From: Actinacidiphila sp965342175
GTDB lineage: Bacteria; Actinomycetota; Actinomycetes; Streptomycetales; Streptomycetaceae
NCBI RefSeq assembly: GCF_965342175.1
Contig: NZ_CBDRBL010000022.1
Location: 26,309 to 90,308 of the forward strand
Direction: 5' to 3'
DNA length: 64,000 nucleotides
Within the stretch, counting starts at the first letter, position 1, and every line of letters begins with the position of its first letter. Positions 43,283 through 51,336 of this stretch are shown in pieces. The notes under the pieces are model-generated. The model was not told the DNA's origin. It saw nothing but the letters and a program-made list of their open reading frames with translations, and made no database searches. A program made the translations under genes and the position numbers.

Positions 43283-44191
43283 ATGGATCCGCTCGAGGAC
43301 GTCCTGGCCCTGCTGGAGACCAGGGCCCACCTGTCGACGGGCCTCGTGGCGGGCGGCGAGTGGGCCGTGCGCTTCGGGGCGCCGACCGGGGTGAAGTTCA
43401 ACGCGGTCCGGCGGGGCGGGTGCCTCCTGGAGGTCGAGGGGACTCCCCGTCCGGTGGAACTGGCCGCGGGCGACTGCTTCCTGCTCACGCAGGCCCGTCC
43501 GTTCGTGCTGCGCAGCGCCCCCGGCGTGGCGCCGGTCGACGCGGAACCGGTGTTCGCCGCGGCGGAGGGCGGCTTCGCCAAGGTCGGCCGGGGCGACGAG
43601 GTGCTGCTCGTCGGCGGCCGCTTCTCCTTCGGCGACCGCGCGCGGAGCCTTCTGCTGGACGCGTTGCCGCCGGTCATCCATGTGCCCGCGGCGACCGAGC
43701 ACGCCGAGACCGTGCGCTGGGCACTGGAGCAGATCGGGCAGGAACTGCTGCGACGGCCCTTCGCCGCCACCTTGGTGGCGGAGCACCTGGCCGTCGTCAT
43801 GCTGGTCCATGTGCTGCGTCTGCACCTGGCGGCCGAGCCGCAAGGCGCGGGCTGGCCGGCGGGCCTTGCCGACCCCGTGGTGGCACCCGCGCTGGCAGCG
43901 CTGCACAGCGCGCCGGCGCACCCCTGGACGGTCGCCGAACTCGCCGGGGCCAGCGGGGTGTCGCGCTCCACGCTCGCCGCGCGGTTCAAGCGGACCGTGG
44001 GCTGCCCGCCGCTGGACTACCTCAGGCGGTGGCGCATCGAGCTCGCCGCGCAGCGCCTGCGCACGGGTACCGAGACCCTGGCCGTCATCGCCCACGCGGT
44101 CGGCTACGGCTCGGAGAGCGCGCTCAGCACGGCCTTCAAGGAGGTGACGGGGAGCTCTCCGCGCGCGTATAGGGGCGGCGCCGCGGCCTGA
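43283..44191 (+). CDS. AraC family transcriptional regulator with cupin domain
   Basis: A 302-residue regulator. The N-terminal AraC-binding-like cupin (about residues 15-170) has GGCLLEVEGTPRPVELAAGD. The C-terminal domain holds two helix-turn-helix motifs: WTVAELAGASGVSRSTLAAR and IAHAVGYGSESALSTAFKEV, ending with GSSPRAYR, as in AraC proteins. It most resembles the CuxR/AraC-type regulators placed next to SDR genes and probably regulates the divergent dehydrogenase gene. The start ATG 43283 is supported by GGGAGG about 7 bases upstream. Confidence 0.9.
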   Translation: MDPLEDVLALLETRAHLSTGLVAGGEWAVRFGAPTGVKFNAVRRGGCLLEVEGTPRPVELAAGDCFLLTQARPFVLRSAPGVAPVDAEPVFAAAEGGFAKVGRGDEVLLVGGRFSFGDRARSLLLDALPPVIHVPAATEHAETVRWALEQIGQELLRRPFAATLVAEHLAVVMLVHVLRLHLAAEPQGAGWPAGLADPVVAPALAALHSAPAHPWTVAELAGASGVSRSTLAARFKRTVGCPPLDYLRRWRIELAAQRLRTGTETLAVIAHAVGYGSESALSTAFKEVTGSSPRAYRGGAAA

Positions 44192-44220
44192 CGGGTGCCG
44201 GACGCGGTGCGGTGGCGCGG

Positions 44221-44928
44221 TCAGGGCCGCACGGGCTGGCGCAGTCCGCAGCACGCGAGCACGCGGTGCAGGCGTTCCTCGCCCGCCGCGGCAAGGGGCG
44301 GGAGCAGGAGTGTCGCAAGGCCCGCCTCCACCGCCGCGCCGTCGTGACCGGAGCGGTCCCCGACCATCAGCGCTTCATCGGGGCCCACCCCCAGTTCGCG
44401 CAACGCGAGCCGGAAGACGGCGGGGTCGGGCTTGCAGACGCCGTGCTCGAAGGACAGCACGAACCGGTCGACATGGCCGTCCAGGCCCGCCGCCGCGAAC
44501 CAGGGGCGGATGTCGAAGTGGATGTCGCTGACCACGGCCACCAGCAGGCCGGCGGCTTTCAGCGTCGCGAGCGTCCGCTCCACGTCCGCGGCGAAGAGGG
44601 CCACGTCCGGGTGGGCCAGTTCGGCGTACAGGGCGTCGGCCAGCGCCTCATCGATGCCTGCGGCCGAGGTCCAGCGCCGGAAACCGGCACGATAGGACGC
44701 GACGGACACGTCCGCGCCGCTCATAGCCCGCGCGACCTCGGGTTCCCTGACGGCCGCGTCAAGAGCCGCGCTGAGCCGTCGTACCTCTGGCGGCGCGACC
44801 TCCCGGGCGAGACGCCGCAACGCGCCCTCGATCCACGGCCCGCCCTTGGGACCGGCGTGGTCAGGACCCCATCTGGGGACGATGAGCGTCCCCACCCAGT
44901 CCAGCAGGACGGCCCTGAAAGCGGGCAT
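44221..44928 (-). CDS. HAD superfamily hydrolase with altered motif I
   Basis: A 235-residue HAD-fold protein. Motif I is LLDWVGTL with D10 as nucleophile but V12 where phosphatases have the second Asp; motif II is VSDIHFD, motif III KPDPAVF and motif IV MVGDRSGHDG. Loss of the second Asp is also seen in haloacid dehalogenases (Asp-x-Tyr), so phosphatase activity is doubtful. A cap of about 90 residues lies between motif I and II. ATG 44928 gives the usual AFRAVLLDW start. The gene is alone on its strand; its substrate is unknown. Confidence 0.82.
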   Translation of the reverse strand: MPAFRAVLLDWVGTLIVPRWGPDHAGPKGGPWIEGALRRLAREVAPPEVRRLSAALDAAVREPEVARAMSGADVSVASYRAGFRRWTSAAGIDEALADALYAELAHPDVALFAADVERTLATLKAAGLLVAVVSDIHFDIRPWFAAAGLDGHVDRFVLSFEHGVCKPDPAVFRLALRELGVGPDEALMVGDRSGHDGAAVEAGLATLLLPPLAAAGEERLHRVLACCGLRQPVRP

Positions 44929-45063
44929 GTTCCCCCCCGGCGAACCAGTTGACGATGCCGGGCAGTCTGCCACGCCGCACCGCCGCGGTCGGCGCCGCCC
45001 TTCGTGCCCCGGCGCGAACACGCGGCACGCGGCGCCGGCCCGCCCGCGCGCAATGCGCACGCC

Positions 45064-46236
45064 TCACCCCGCCCCCGTCAGGAACGCCCGGACGGCCGCA
45101 AGGTCCTCCGCGGACGCAAGTCCCGCGTGGTAGAGGCGCAGCTCCGTCGCCCCCGCGGCCCGCGCCCGGGCCGCGTCCGCGGCGAGCGTGCCGGGGCTGC
45201 CGCCCATCCCGGCGACCACGGGGACGTTGGCCGCCAGCACCGTCCCGGGTCGCGCGTGCGGCACGCAGGCGGCGACCAGGTCCGCGCCTGGGAGCACGAG
45301 TCCGTCGGCGTGGCCGAGGACGTGCCCCGGGTCGACGCCGGCGTTGGCCCCGCAGCGGTGCGCGTGCGGGTCGGCGTGCAGCAGCACCTGGAACCCCGGT
45401 GCCGCGGCCGCCCGTACGGCCTCCACCGCGGCCCGCTGCACATCCCGCGCGACGGAACCCCGCCACGTCATGGTCAGCCGCGCGCGGTCCGCCCCGAGCA
45501 GCGCCTCGACGTCGGCCCATTCGTCGTCTCCCGGCGTCCACTCCCCAGCCCACACCGGCGCGAGGGCCCCGCGCACGGCCGCCCGCAGCTCGGCCGGGTC
45601 GGCGCCCAGCCCGCGGTAACCCGCCTCGCACGCGGGGCAGAAGCACAGGGACATCAGGTACTGCGCGGCCCCGGTCAGCGGCACCCCGCCCGTCTTGTCG
45701 TGGGCGTGCAGGTGCGGGAAGCCGTACCAGCCGCACGATTCCAGTTCCGTGCCGCCCGTCCCGGTCCCCGGCCGCACCGCGGCCTCCGCGGCCAGGTCGA
45801 CGACGTAGTCGCGCACGTCCGGCTGCGCGATGCACGGCGCCCAGGGGTAGCGGTCGCCGTAGGCGTTGCGCACGCTCACCCGTGGGTGTTCGTCCCCGAG
45901 GCGGGAGTTGTGGGCCAGCACGACCCAGGAGTGCACGGCCAGTCCCGCCGCGCGCAGGGCGCGGGCGGCCTCGCCGTAAGCGTCCTCGGCGCCCGCCCAG
46001 TCCTGGGTGTACGGGCGCAGGGCGCGTCCTGCCCAGCGGCGCTCGTCGGGCGGGTAGAGCACGGCCGCGTGGCGGGCCGTGACGACCCGGTGCCCGGGGT
46101 GGCGGGGGGTCAGCGCCCGCGTGGAGTGGTAGGCGGAGGCAAGGCTGACCTGGTGGACTCCGAGGCTCGCTATGCGCTCCGCCGCCCGCGGGTCGCCGAC
46201 GACGTCCCAGGGGTAGACGAAGGTGGAGGCTCTCAA
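45064..46236 (-). CDS. Conserved protein with barrel-like sequence, next to kdgD
   Basis: A 390-residue soluble protein of unknown function. It begins LRASTFVYPWDVVGDPRAAE followed by LGVHQVSLASAYHSTRALTP; the alternating strands and WVVLAHNSRLGDEHPRVSVR suggest a TIM barrel, perhaps glycosidase-like. It has a metal-like patch LCFCPACEAGYR and ESCGWYGFPHLHAHDK. The TTG start at 46236 has AGGAG 6 bases upstream and gives the conserved N-terminus. It follows kdgD on the same strand after 55 bases, so an operon role in sugar-acid use is possible. Confidence 0.7.
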   Translation of the reverse strand: MRASTFVYPWDVVGDPRAAERIASLGVHQVSLASAYHSTRALTPRHPGHRVVTARHAAVLYPPDERRWAGRALRPYTQDWAGAEDAYGEAARALRAAGLAVHSWVVLAHNSRLGDEHPRVSVRNAYGDRYPWAPCIAQPDVRDYVVDLAAEAAVRPGTGTGGTELESCGWYGFPHLHAHDKTGGVPLTGAAQYLMSLCFCPACEAGYRGLGADPAELRAAVRGALAPVWAGEWTPGDDEWADVEALLGADRARLTMTWRGSVARDVQRAAVEAVRAAAAPGFQVLLHADPHAHRCGANAGVDPGHVLGHADGLVLPGADLVAACVPHARPGTVLAANVPVVAGMGGSPGTLAADAARARAAGATELRLYHAGLASAEDLAAVRAFLTGAG

Positions 46237-46291
46237 GGCGGCTCCTGGGTGTGTGGGTTGACGCGGGCACCACCGTACGGCGGTGCCGGTC

Positions 46292-47227
46292 TCAGTCCTC
46301 ACCGACCAGGGCGAGGCCGCGGTCGATGAGCTCGGCGAGTTCCTTGATGTGCGCGGGGGAGGGCTCGGACAGCGGCGGGCGCACCTCTCCGACGTCGAGC
46401 CCGCGCAGCCGGACCCCGGCCTTGACCAGGGAGACGGCGTAACCGCGGCCCTGCCGGCGCAGTTCCACCAAGGGCCGGTAGAAGCCGTCGAGAAGGGCGT
46501 TGACGACGGCGTCGTCGCCGCCGGTCAGGGCGCGGTGGAAGGCGAGGGCGATCTCGGGCGCGAAGCAGAAGACGGCGGAGGAGTACAGGTGGACCCCGAT
46601 GCCGCGGTAGGCGAGGCCGGTGAGCTCGGCGGTCGGGAGGCCGTTGAAGTAGCGGAAGTCGCGGTCGGGGACGGTGCTGCGGACGGCGCTGATTATGCGC
46701 TGCATCAGGTCGAGGTCGCCGACGCCGTCCTTGAGGCCGATGACGCGCGGGACGCGGGCGAGCCGGGCGACGGTCTCGGGGGTGAGGACGGCGTTGTCGC
46801 GCTGGTAGACGATGACGTCGAGCGAGGTGCCCTCGACGAGCGCCGCGTAGTGCCGCAGCAGTCCCGCCTGGTCGGCGACGACGAGGTAGGGGGGCATGGC
46901 GAGCAGCCCGTCGGCGCCCGCCTCCTCGGCGAGGCGCGCGAAGCGCAGAGCCAGTGCGGTGCCGTATCCGGCGCCGGCGACGACCGGGACCCGGCCCGCG
47001 GTCTCCTCGACGGCGGCGGCGACGCAGGCGCGGTACTCCTCGGGCGTCAGCGCGTGGAACTCGCCGGTGCCGCAGCAGGCGAAGACCGCCCCGGCTCCTG
47101 CCTCGACACCGCGGCGCACGTGTGTGCGGAACACGTCCAGGTCGAGGGAACCGTCCGGGCCGAAGGGCGTCACGGGGAAGAACAGCAGGCCGTCGAGGCG
47201 CGCGGAGAGTGAGGCCGCATCGGTCAT
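46292..47227 (-). CDS. kdgD: 5-Dehydro-4-deoxyglucarate dehydratase
   Basis: A 311-residue class I aldolase-like enzyme of the DapA superfamily, converting 5-keto-4-deoxyglucarate to 2,5-dioxopentanoate with loss of CO2 and water. It starts LSARLDGLLFFPVTPFGPDG; VFACCGTGEFHALTPEEYRA is the phosphate/glycine-rich region, VIVYQRDNAVLTPET carries the tyrosine of the family and K166 in RVIGLKDGVGDLDLMQRI is the Schiff-base lysine. ATG 47227 has GGGAGAA upstream. It is divergent from the uronate dehydrogenase gene with a palindromic site between them. Confidence 0.88.
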   Translation of the reverse strand: MTDAASLSARLDGLLFFPVTPFGPDGSLDLDVFRTHVRRGVEAGAGAVFACCGTGEFHALTPEEYRACVAAAVEETAGRVPVVAGAGYGTALALRFARLAEEAGADGLLAMPPYLVVADQAGLLRHYAALVEGTSLDVIVYQRDNAVLTPETVARLARVPRVIGLKDGVGDLDLMQRIISAVRSTVPDRDFRYFNGLPTAELTGLAYRGIGVHLYSSAVFCFAPEIALAFHRALTGGDDAVVNALLDGFYRPLVELRRQGRGYAVSLVKAGVRLRGLDVGEVRPPLSEPSPAHIKELAELIDRGLALVGED

Positions 47228-47397
47228 CGGGTTCTCCCTGGAGACGGGCGCCTGTGCGCTCTTCTGATCGATGTCTATATGCATGAACGCGCTCACGCTA
47301 AGGCAGCGCATTAGGCACGGTCAAGGAAGACACCGCAAGGGGAGGGAGCTTGACGCTTCCGCAGGCACTCCCTAGCGTGTCTATGAATATGAATGAT

Positions 47398-47413
47398 GTC
47401 CATGCACATGGAC
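47398..47413. promoter_or_regulatory. Palindrome between kdgD and the uronate dehydrogenase gene
   Basis: GTCCATG-CA-CATGGAC is a perfect 7-bp inverted repeat 24 bases before the dehydrogenase start. Related TGTCTAT strings occur at 47270 and 47380. It is a likely operator for a hexuronate or aldarate regulator. Confidence 0.55.
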
Positions 47414-47436
47414 GTCTCTTCCGAGGAGGCCAGCGC

Positions 47437-48246
47437 ATGCCCGCTCCCCGCACCGTCCTGCTCACCGGCGCCGCGGGCGGCGTGGGCACGCTGATGCGCG
47501 AGCTGCTGCCGGCGTACGGCTACGAGCTGCGCCTCCTCGACATGCTCCCCGTCGAGGGCGCTCCCGACGCGGTCACCGCGGACCTGGCGGACCGCGCCGC
47601 CCTGCGCGAGGCCGTGCGCGGTGTCGAAGCGATCATCCACCTCGCCGGCATCTCCGTGGAAGCCTCCTTCGAGAAGATCCTGCGCGCCAACATCGAGGGC
47701 TCTTACCACCTCTATGAGGCCGCCCGCGAGGAGGGCGTGCCGAGGATCGTCCTCGCCTCCAGCAACCACGCGGTCGGCTTCACCCCGCGTCCGGTCGGCG
47801 GCGACCCGCTCATCCCGATCGACACCCCGCGTCGCCCCGACACCTTCTACGGCCTGTCCAAGGGCTTCGGTGAGGACCTCGCCCAGCTCTACTGGGACCT
47901 GCACGGCCTGGAGACGGTGTCGATCCGCATCGGCTCCTGCTTCCCCGAGCCCACGTCGGTGCGCATGCTCTCCCTCTGGCTGAGCCCCGGGGACTGCGCG
48001 CGCCTGCTGCACGCGGCCCTCACCGCCGAGGGCGTCGGGCACACCGTGGTCTACGGCAGCTCCGCCAACACGCGGCTGTGGTGGGACCTGTCCTCCGCGC
48101 GGGCGCTGGGCTACGAGCCGCAGGACGATTCCGAGCCCTTCGCGGCCGGGCTCGTCGCCGAGCAGGGCGAACTCGACCCGGCGAACCCCGACCACGTCCA
48201 CCTCGGCGGGCACTTCACCACGCACCCGCCCATCTGGCCCCACTGA
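47437..48246 (+). CDS. Uronate dehydrogenase-like NAD-dependent epimerase/dehydratase
   Basis: A 269-residue SDR-fold protein. The NAD motif is VLLTGAAGGVGTLMRELLPA; EAIIHLAGISVEASFEKILR and ANIEGSYHLYEAAREEGVPR follow, then SSNHAVGFTP and YGLSKGFGEDLAQLYWD with the catalytic Tyr138/Lys142, and SIRIGSCFPEPTSVRM. The pattern is that of uronate dehydrogenase, which oxidises glucuronate or galacturonate to the aldarate lactone with NAD+. ATG 47437 has GAGGAGG about 8 bases before it. It is divergent from kdgD. Confidence 0.85.
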   Translation: MPAPRTVLLTGAAGGVGTLMRELLPAYGYELRLLDMLPVEGAPDAVTADLADRAALREAVRGVEAIIHLAGISVEASFEKILRANIEGSYHLYEAAREEGVPRIVLASSNHAVGFTPRPVGGDPLIPIDTPRRPDTFYGLSKGFGEDLAQLYWDLHGLETVSIRIGSCFPEPTSVRMLSLWLSPGDCARLLHAALTAEGVGHTVVYGSSANTRLWWDLSSARALGYEPQDDSEPFAAGLVAEQGELDPANPDHVHLGGHFTTHPPIWPH

Positions 48247-48403
48247 CCCCGCTCCCGCTCCCGGCCCGCAGCCGGCGCTCACGGGCCGGGTCACCGCGGT
48301 CCGCGCCGCCGCCGTCCGCGGGGGCCGGCACAGGTGCCACGCGGCACGGGAAAAGCGCGTTCGGTAATGGAACCGTAAACCCGGAACGCTCGTTAAGCCG
48401 AAC

Positions 48404-49618
48404 ATGACCGCAATGACACCAGGCTCGAACATCCCGCTCCCCGCGGCGCGCGTGGCCGTGGAGGTATCCGCGCCCGTGCGGCTGGATGTGTCGGGCCTCC
48501 TGATCGCCGCCGACGGCAAGGTGCGCTCCGACGACGACTTCGTCTTCTACAACCAGCCTGCGGGGCCGGGTGTGACCTACCGGTCCGGTGGCGGCGCCGC
48601 CCCCGACGCGATCACGGTCGACACGGCGGCCGTGCCCTCCGACATCGAGAAGATCGTCGTGACGGCCAGTCCCGACGCGCCCGGGGCCACCTTCGCCGGC
48701 ACCGAGCCCACGGCGACCGTGCGGGACGCGGACAGCGGCGCCGTTCTCGCGACGTTCACCCCGCCCGCGCTGAGCAGCGAGACCGCGCTCGTCGTCGTCG
48801 AGATCTACCGCCGCGCGGGCGCCTGGAAGGCCCGCGCGGTCGGTCAGGGGTACGCGAACGGGCTGGCGGGCATCGCCACCGACTTCGGCGTCTCCGTCGA
48901 CGAGCCCGCGGCCGCCGCGCCGCAGGTGCCGCCCATGGCACCGCCCATGGCATCCCCGCCGCCCGCCGCCATGACACCGCCTCCCGCTCCCCCGGCACCC
49001 CCGGCGCCCCCGGCCGCGCCTGCCCCGCCGGCCGGCACGGGCAAGATCAACCTGGACAAGGGCCGGGTCAATCTGCAGAAGAACCAGACGGTCTCCCTGG
49101 TCAAGGGCGGCAAGCCGCTGATGGCCTCGGTCCGCATGGGCCTCGGCTGGGAGCCCGCCTACCGCGGCAAGGACATCGACCTGGACGCCTCGGTCATCGC
49201 GTACGGGCCGCAGCGCAACCACATCGAGTCCTGCTACTTCGGCCGGCTCACGATCCTGAACGGCGCGATCCAGCACTCCGGCGACAACCTCACCGGCGAG
49301 GGCGCGGGCGACGACGAGGTCATCACCGTCCACCTCGGCGGGCTGCCGCCCGAGGTCACCGGCCTGGTCTTCACGGTGAACTCCTTCTCCGGCCAGAAGT
49401 TCAACCAGGTCGCCAAGGCCTACTGCAGGCTGATGGACGGCACGACGGGCGAGGAACTGGTGCGCTTCGACCTCACCGGCGCCGAACCCCGCACGGGCGT
49501 GATGATGGCGAAGTTCATCCGCCAGTTCTCCGGCGAGTGGGAGATGACGGCGATGGGCGACTTCGTCGACTCACGGACCGTCAAGGGCATGGTCAAGCCC
49601 GCCGCGCAGGCGCTCTGA
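48404..49618 (+). CDS. Double TerD-domain protein
   Basis: A 404-residue protein with two TerD domains. The first (about residues 10-165) has VRSDDDFVFYNQP, the calcium-binding motif of the family, then TYRSGGG. A Pro/Ala-rich linker (about 170-210) joins it to the second, which starts INLDKGRVNLQKNQTVSLVK and continues with GLGWEPAYRGKDIDLDASVI and HSGDNLTGEGAGDDEVITVH. TerD proteins bind calcium and are tied to tellurite resistance, phage and stress responses in Streptomyces. ATG 48404; a second ATG is at 48413. A strong terminator follows. Confidence 0.9.
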   Translation: MTAMTPGSNIPLPAARVAVEVSAPVRLDVSGLLIAADGKVRSDDDFVFYNQPAGPGVTYRSGGGAAPDAITVDTAAVPSDIEKIVVTASPDAPGATFAGTEPTATVRDADSGAVLATFTPPALSSETALVVVEIYRRAGAWKARAVGQGYANGLAGIATDFGVSVDEPAAAAPQVPPMAPPMASPPPAAMTPPPAPPAPPAPPAAPAPPAGTGKINLDKGRVNLQKNQTVSLVKGGKPLMASVRMGLGWEPAYRGKDIDLDASVIAYGPQRNHIESCYFGRLTILNGAIQHSGDNLTGEGAGDDEVITVHLGGLPPEVTGLVFTVNSFSGQKFNQVAKAYCRLMDGTTGEELVRFDLTGAEPRTGVMMAKFIRQFSGEWEMTAMGDFVDSRTVKGMVKPAAQAL

Positions 49619-49625
49619 GCGACAC

Positions 49626-49679
49626 GACCGCGCCCGGTGGCCCGTGCGCAAGGCGCGGGAGGGGCCACCGGGCGCGGTC
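49626..49679. terminator. Strong bidirectional terminator
   Basis: An 18-bp perfect inverted repeat: GACCGCGCCCGGTGGCCC (49626-49643) with its complement at 49662-49679, loop 18 bases, between the convergent TerD and PhoX genes. Confidence 0.9.
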
Positions 49680-49693
49680 CGGGTGGTCGGGGC

Positions 49694-51160
49694 TCAGCAG
49701 GCTCCGCCGCGGCCCTGGCGGCGCCACGGGCCGGTGATGGCCAGCATGATGCCGGGCTCCTGGATGTTGGCGAACAGCGTCCTGCCGTCGGGCGAGAAGG
49801 TCACCCCGGTGAACTCGCTGTACTCCGGCTCCTCCTCGGTGCCGATGTTCAGCTCGTTGCGGGCGATCGGGTAGGTGCGGCCGTCGCCGAGCGCGCCGAA
49901 CAGGTGCTGCACGCCCTCGCCGTCCTCGGCGATGACCAGGCCGCCGTAGGGCGAGACGGTGATGTTGTCCGGGCCGTCGAAGGCCCCGTCGGCCGACGGG
50001 TCGGGGTTGACGCCCAGGAGGACCTTGAGGGTCAGGGTGCGGCGCTTGGGCTCGTAGAACCACACGGCGCCGTCGTGCGCGGCGCCAGGGCTCTCCTCGC
50101 GGGCGTAGGAGGAGACGACGTACACCCCGCCGTCGCCCCACCACATGCCCTCCAGCTTGCGGGCCCGGGTCACCTCGCCGTCCGCGAACTGCTTGCGCAC
50201 GGAGGTCGTCCTGGCGTCGCGGTCCGGGACGTCCACCCAGTCCACGCCGTAGACGGTGCCGATCGTGGTGGCGCGGGACAGGTCGTCCACGAACCTGCCG
50301 CCCGAGTCGAAGCACTTGAAGGCCTGCAGCACACCCGCGTCGTCGGGCAGGGCGCGCAGCTTGCCCCGGCCGTGGTGGAATCCGGCCGGCGGGGTCCAGC
50401 GGAAGAACAGGCCGTTGGGGTTGGAGGCGTCCTCGGTGAGGTAGAGCTGGCCGCGCTTGGGGTCGACGACGACGGCCTCGTGCGCGTAGCGGCCCAGGGC
50501 CTTGATCGGCTTGGGGTCGCGGTTGGCCCTGCGGTCGTAGGGGTCGACCTCGAAGACGTAGCCGTGGTCCTTCAGGAAGCCGTTCTTGCCGGCCTTGTCC
50601 TCGGTCTCCTCACAGGTCAGCCAGGTACCCCAAGGGGTGCTGCCGCCGGCGCAGTTGGTGGCGGTGCCGGCCACGCCGACCCACTCCGCGACGTGCCCGC
50701 CGTGCTCGGCGACCTCGACGACGGTCACACCGCCGGCCGCGCCGGAGTCGTAGACCAGGCCCTCGGTCAGCGGGACCGGGTACGGCCAGTCGGCGCGCGC
50801 GCCGGCCAGCTCGTGGTTGTTGGCGATCAGCGTGGCCCCGCGCAGGCCCTCGAAGGTGGCGGTGCCGTCGTGGTTGGAGGGGGTCCACTCGCCGGACTCC
50901 AGCCTGGTGACGCCGGTCCGGGTGATGACGCGGTACGAGAAGCCCTTGGGCAGGGCCAGAATGCCCTTGGGGTCCGGGACCAGCTCGCCGTAGCCCAGCC
51001 CGCCGTGGTGCCGCGACGCGCCCGCCTGCTCGGCGGTCGCCGGGGCCTCGGCGGCGAGGGCCCCGGGTGCGGTGGCGAGGACGTCGACGGTTCCGGCCAG
51101 TGCGACACCGGCACCGGTGATCGCCGTGCGCTTGGCGAAGTCTCTGCGGCTGAGAGGCAT
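49694..51160 (-). CDS. PhoX-family (DUF839) Tat-exported phosphatase
   Basis: A 488-residue secreted protein. The Tat signal is SRRDFAKRTAITGAGVALAG and ends near LAAEAPA. The PhoX beta-propeller is shown by SNHDGTATFEGLRGATLIAN, NHELAGARADWPYPVPLTEG, WLTCEETEDKAGKN, YAHEAVVVDPKRGQLYLTED and NPNGLFFRWTPP, with FDGPDNITVSPYGGLVIAED and FTGVTFSPDGRTLFANIQEP near the end. PhoX enzymes are calcium/iron-dependent alkaline phosphatases. A PHO-box-like pair of repeats lies 53 bases upstream, in line with phosphate control. Confidence 0.9.
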   Translation of the reverse strand: MPLSRRDFAKRTAITGAGVALAGTVDVLATAPGALAAEAPATAEQAGASRHHGGLGYGELVPDPKGILALPKGFSYRVITRTGVTRLESGEWTPSNHDGTATFEGLRGATLIANNHELAGARADWPYPVPLTEGLVYDSGAAGGVTVVEVAEHGGHVAEWVGVAGTATNCAGGSTPWGTWLTCEETEDKAGKNGFLKDHGYVFEVDPYDRRANRDPKPIKALGRYAHEAVVVDPKRGQLYLTEDASNPNGLFFRWTPPAGFHHGRGKLRALPDDAGVLQAFKCFDSGGRFVDDLSRATTIGTVYGVDWVDVPDRDARTTSVRKQFADGEVTRARKLEGMWWGDGGVYVVSSYAREESPGAAHDGAVWFYEPKRRTLTLKVLLGVNPDPSADGAFDGPDNITVSPYGGLVIAEDGEGVQHLFGALGDGRTYPIARNELNIGTEEEPEYSEFTGVTFSPDGRTLFANIQEPGIMLAITGPWRRQGRGGAC

Positions 51161-51212
51161 CGTTGTCTCCTGAGGGCAGGGGTGACTGCTCTTTCGCGGT
51201 CACGCTCCCGCC

Positions 51213-51234
51213 CCAGGGCGAACAGGAGTTGAAT
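51213..51234 (-). promoter_or_regulatory. Possible PHO box upstream of phoX
   Basis: Reading leftward, ATTCAACTCCT (51234-51224) and GTTCGCCCTGG (51223-51213) are adjacent 11-base repeats that match the PHO box core GTTCACC at 5 and 6 of 7 positions. They lie 53 bases upstream of the PhoX start. Confidence 0.5.
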
Positions 51235-51336
51235 GGGACGGGACGATCGGCCGCCCATTCCTTGAGGCGTTCGCGCCCGCGCCGCCTCCGTCCGCGCCGC
51301 CTCCCGTCGCGCCCGTCCCGCCGCCCCGTCGGCGGT

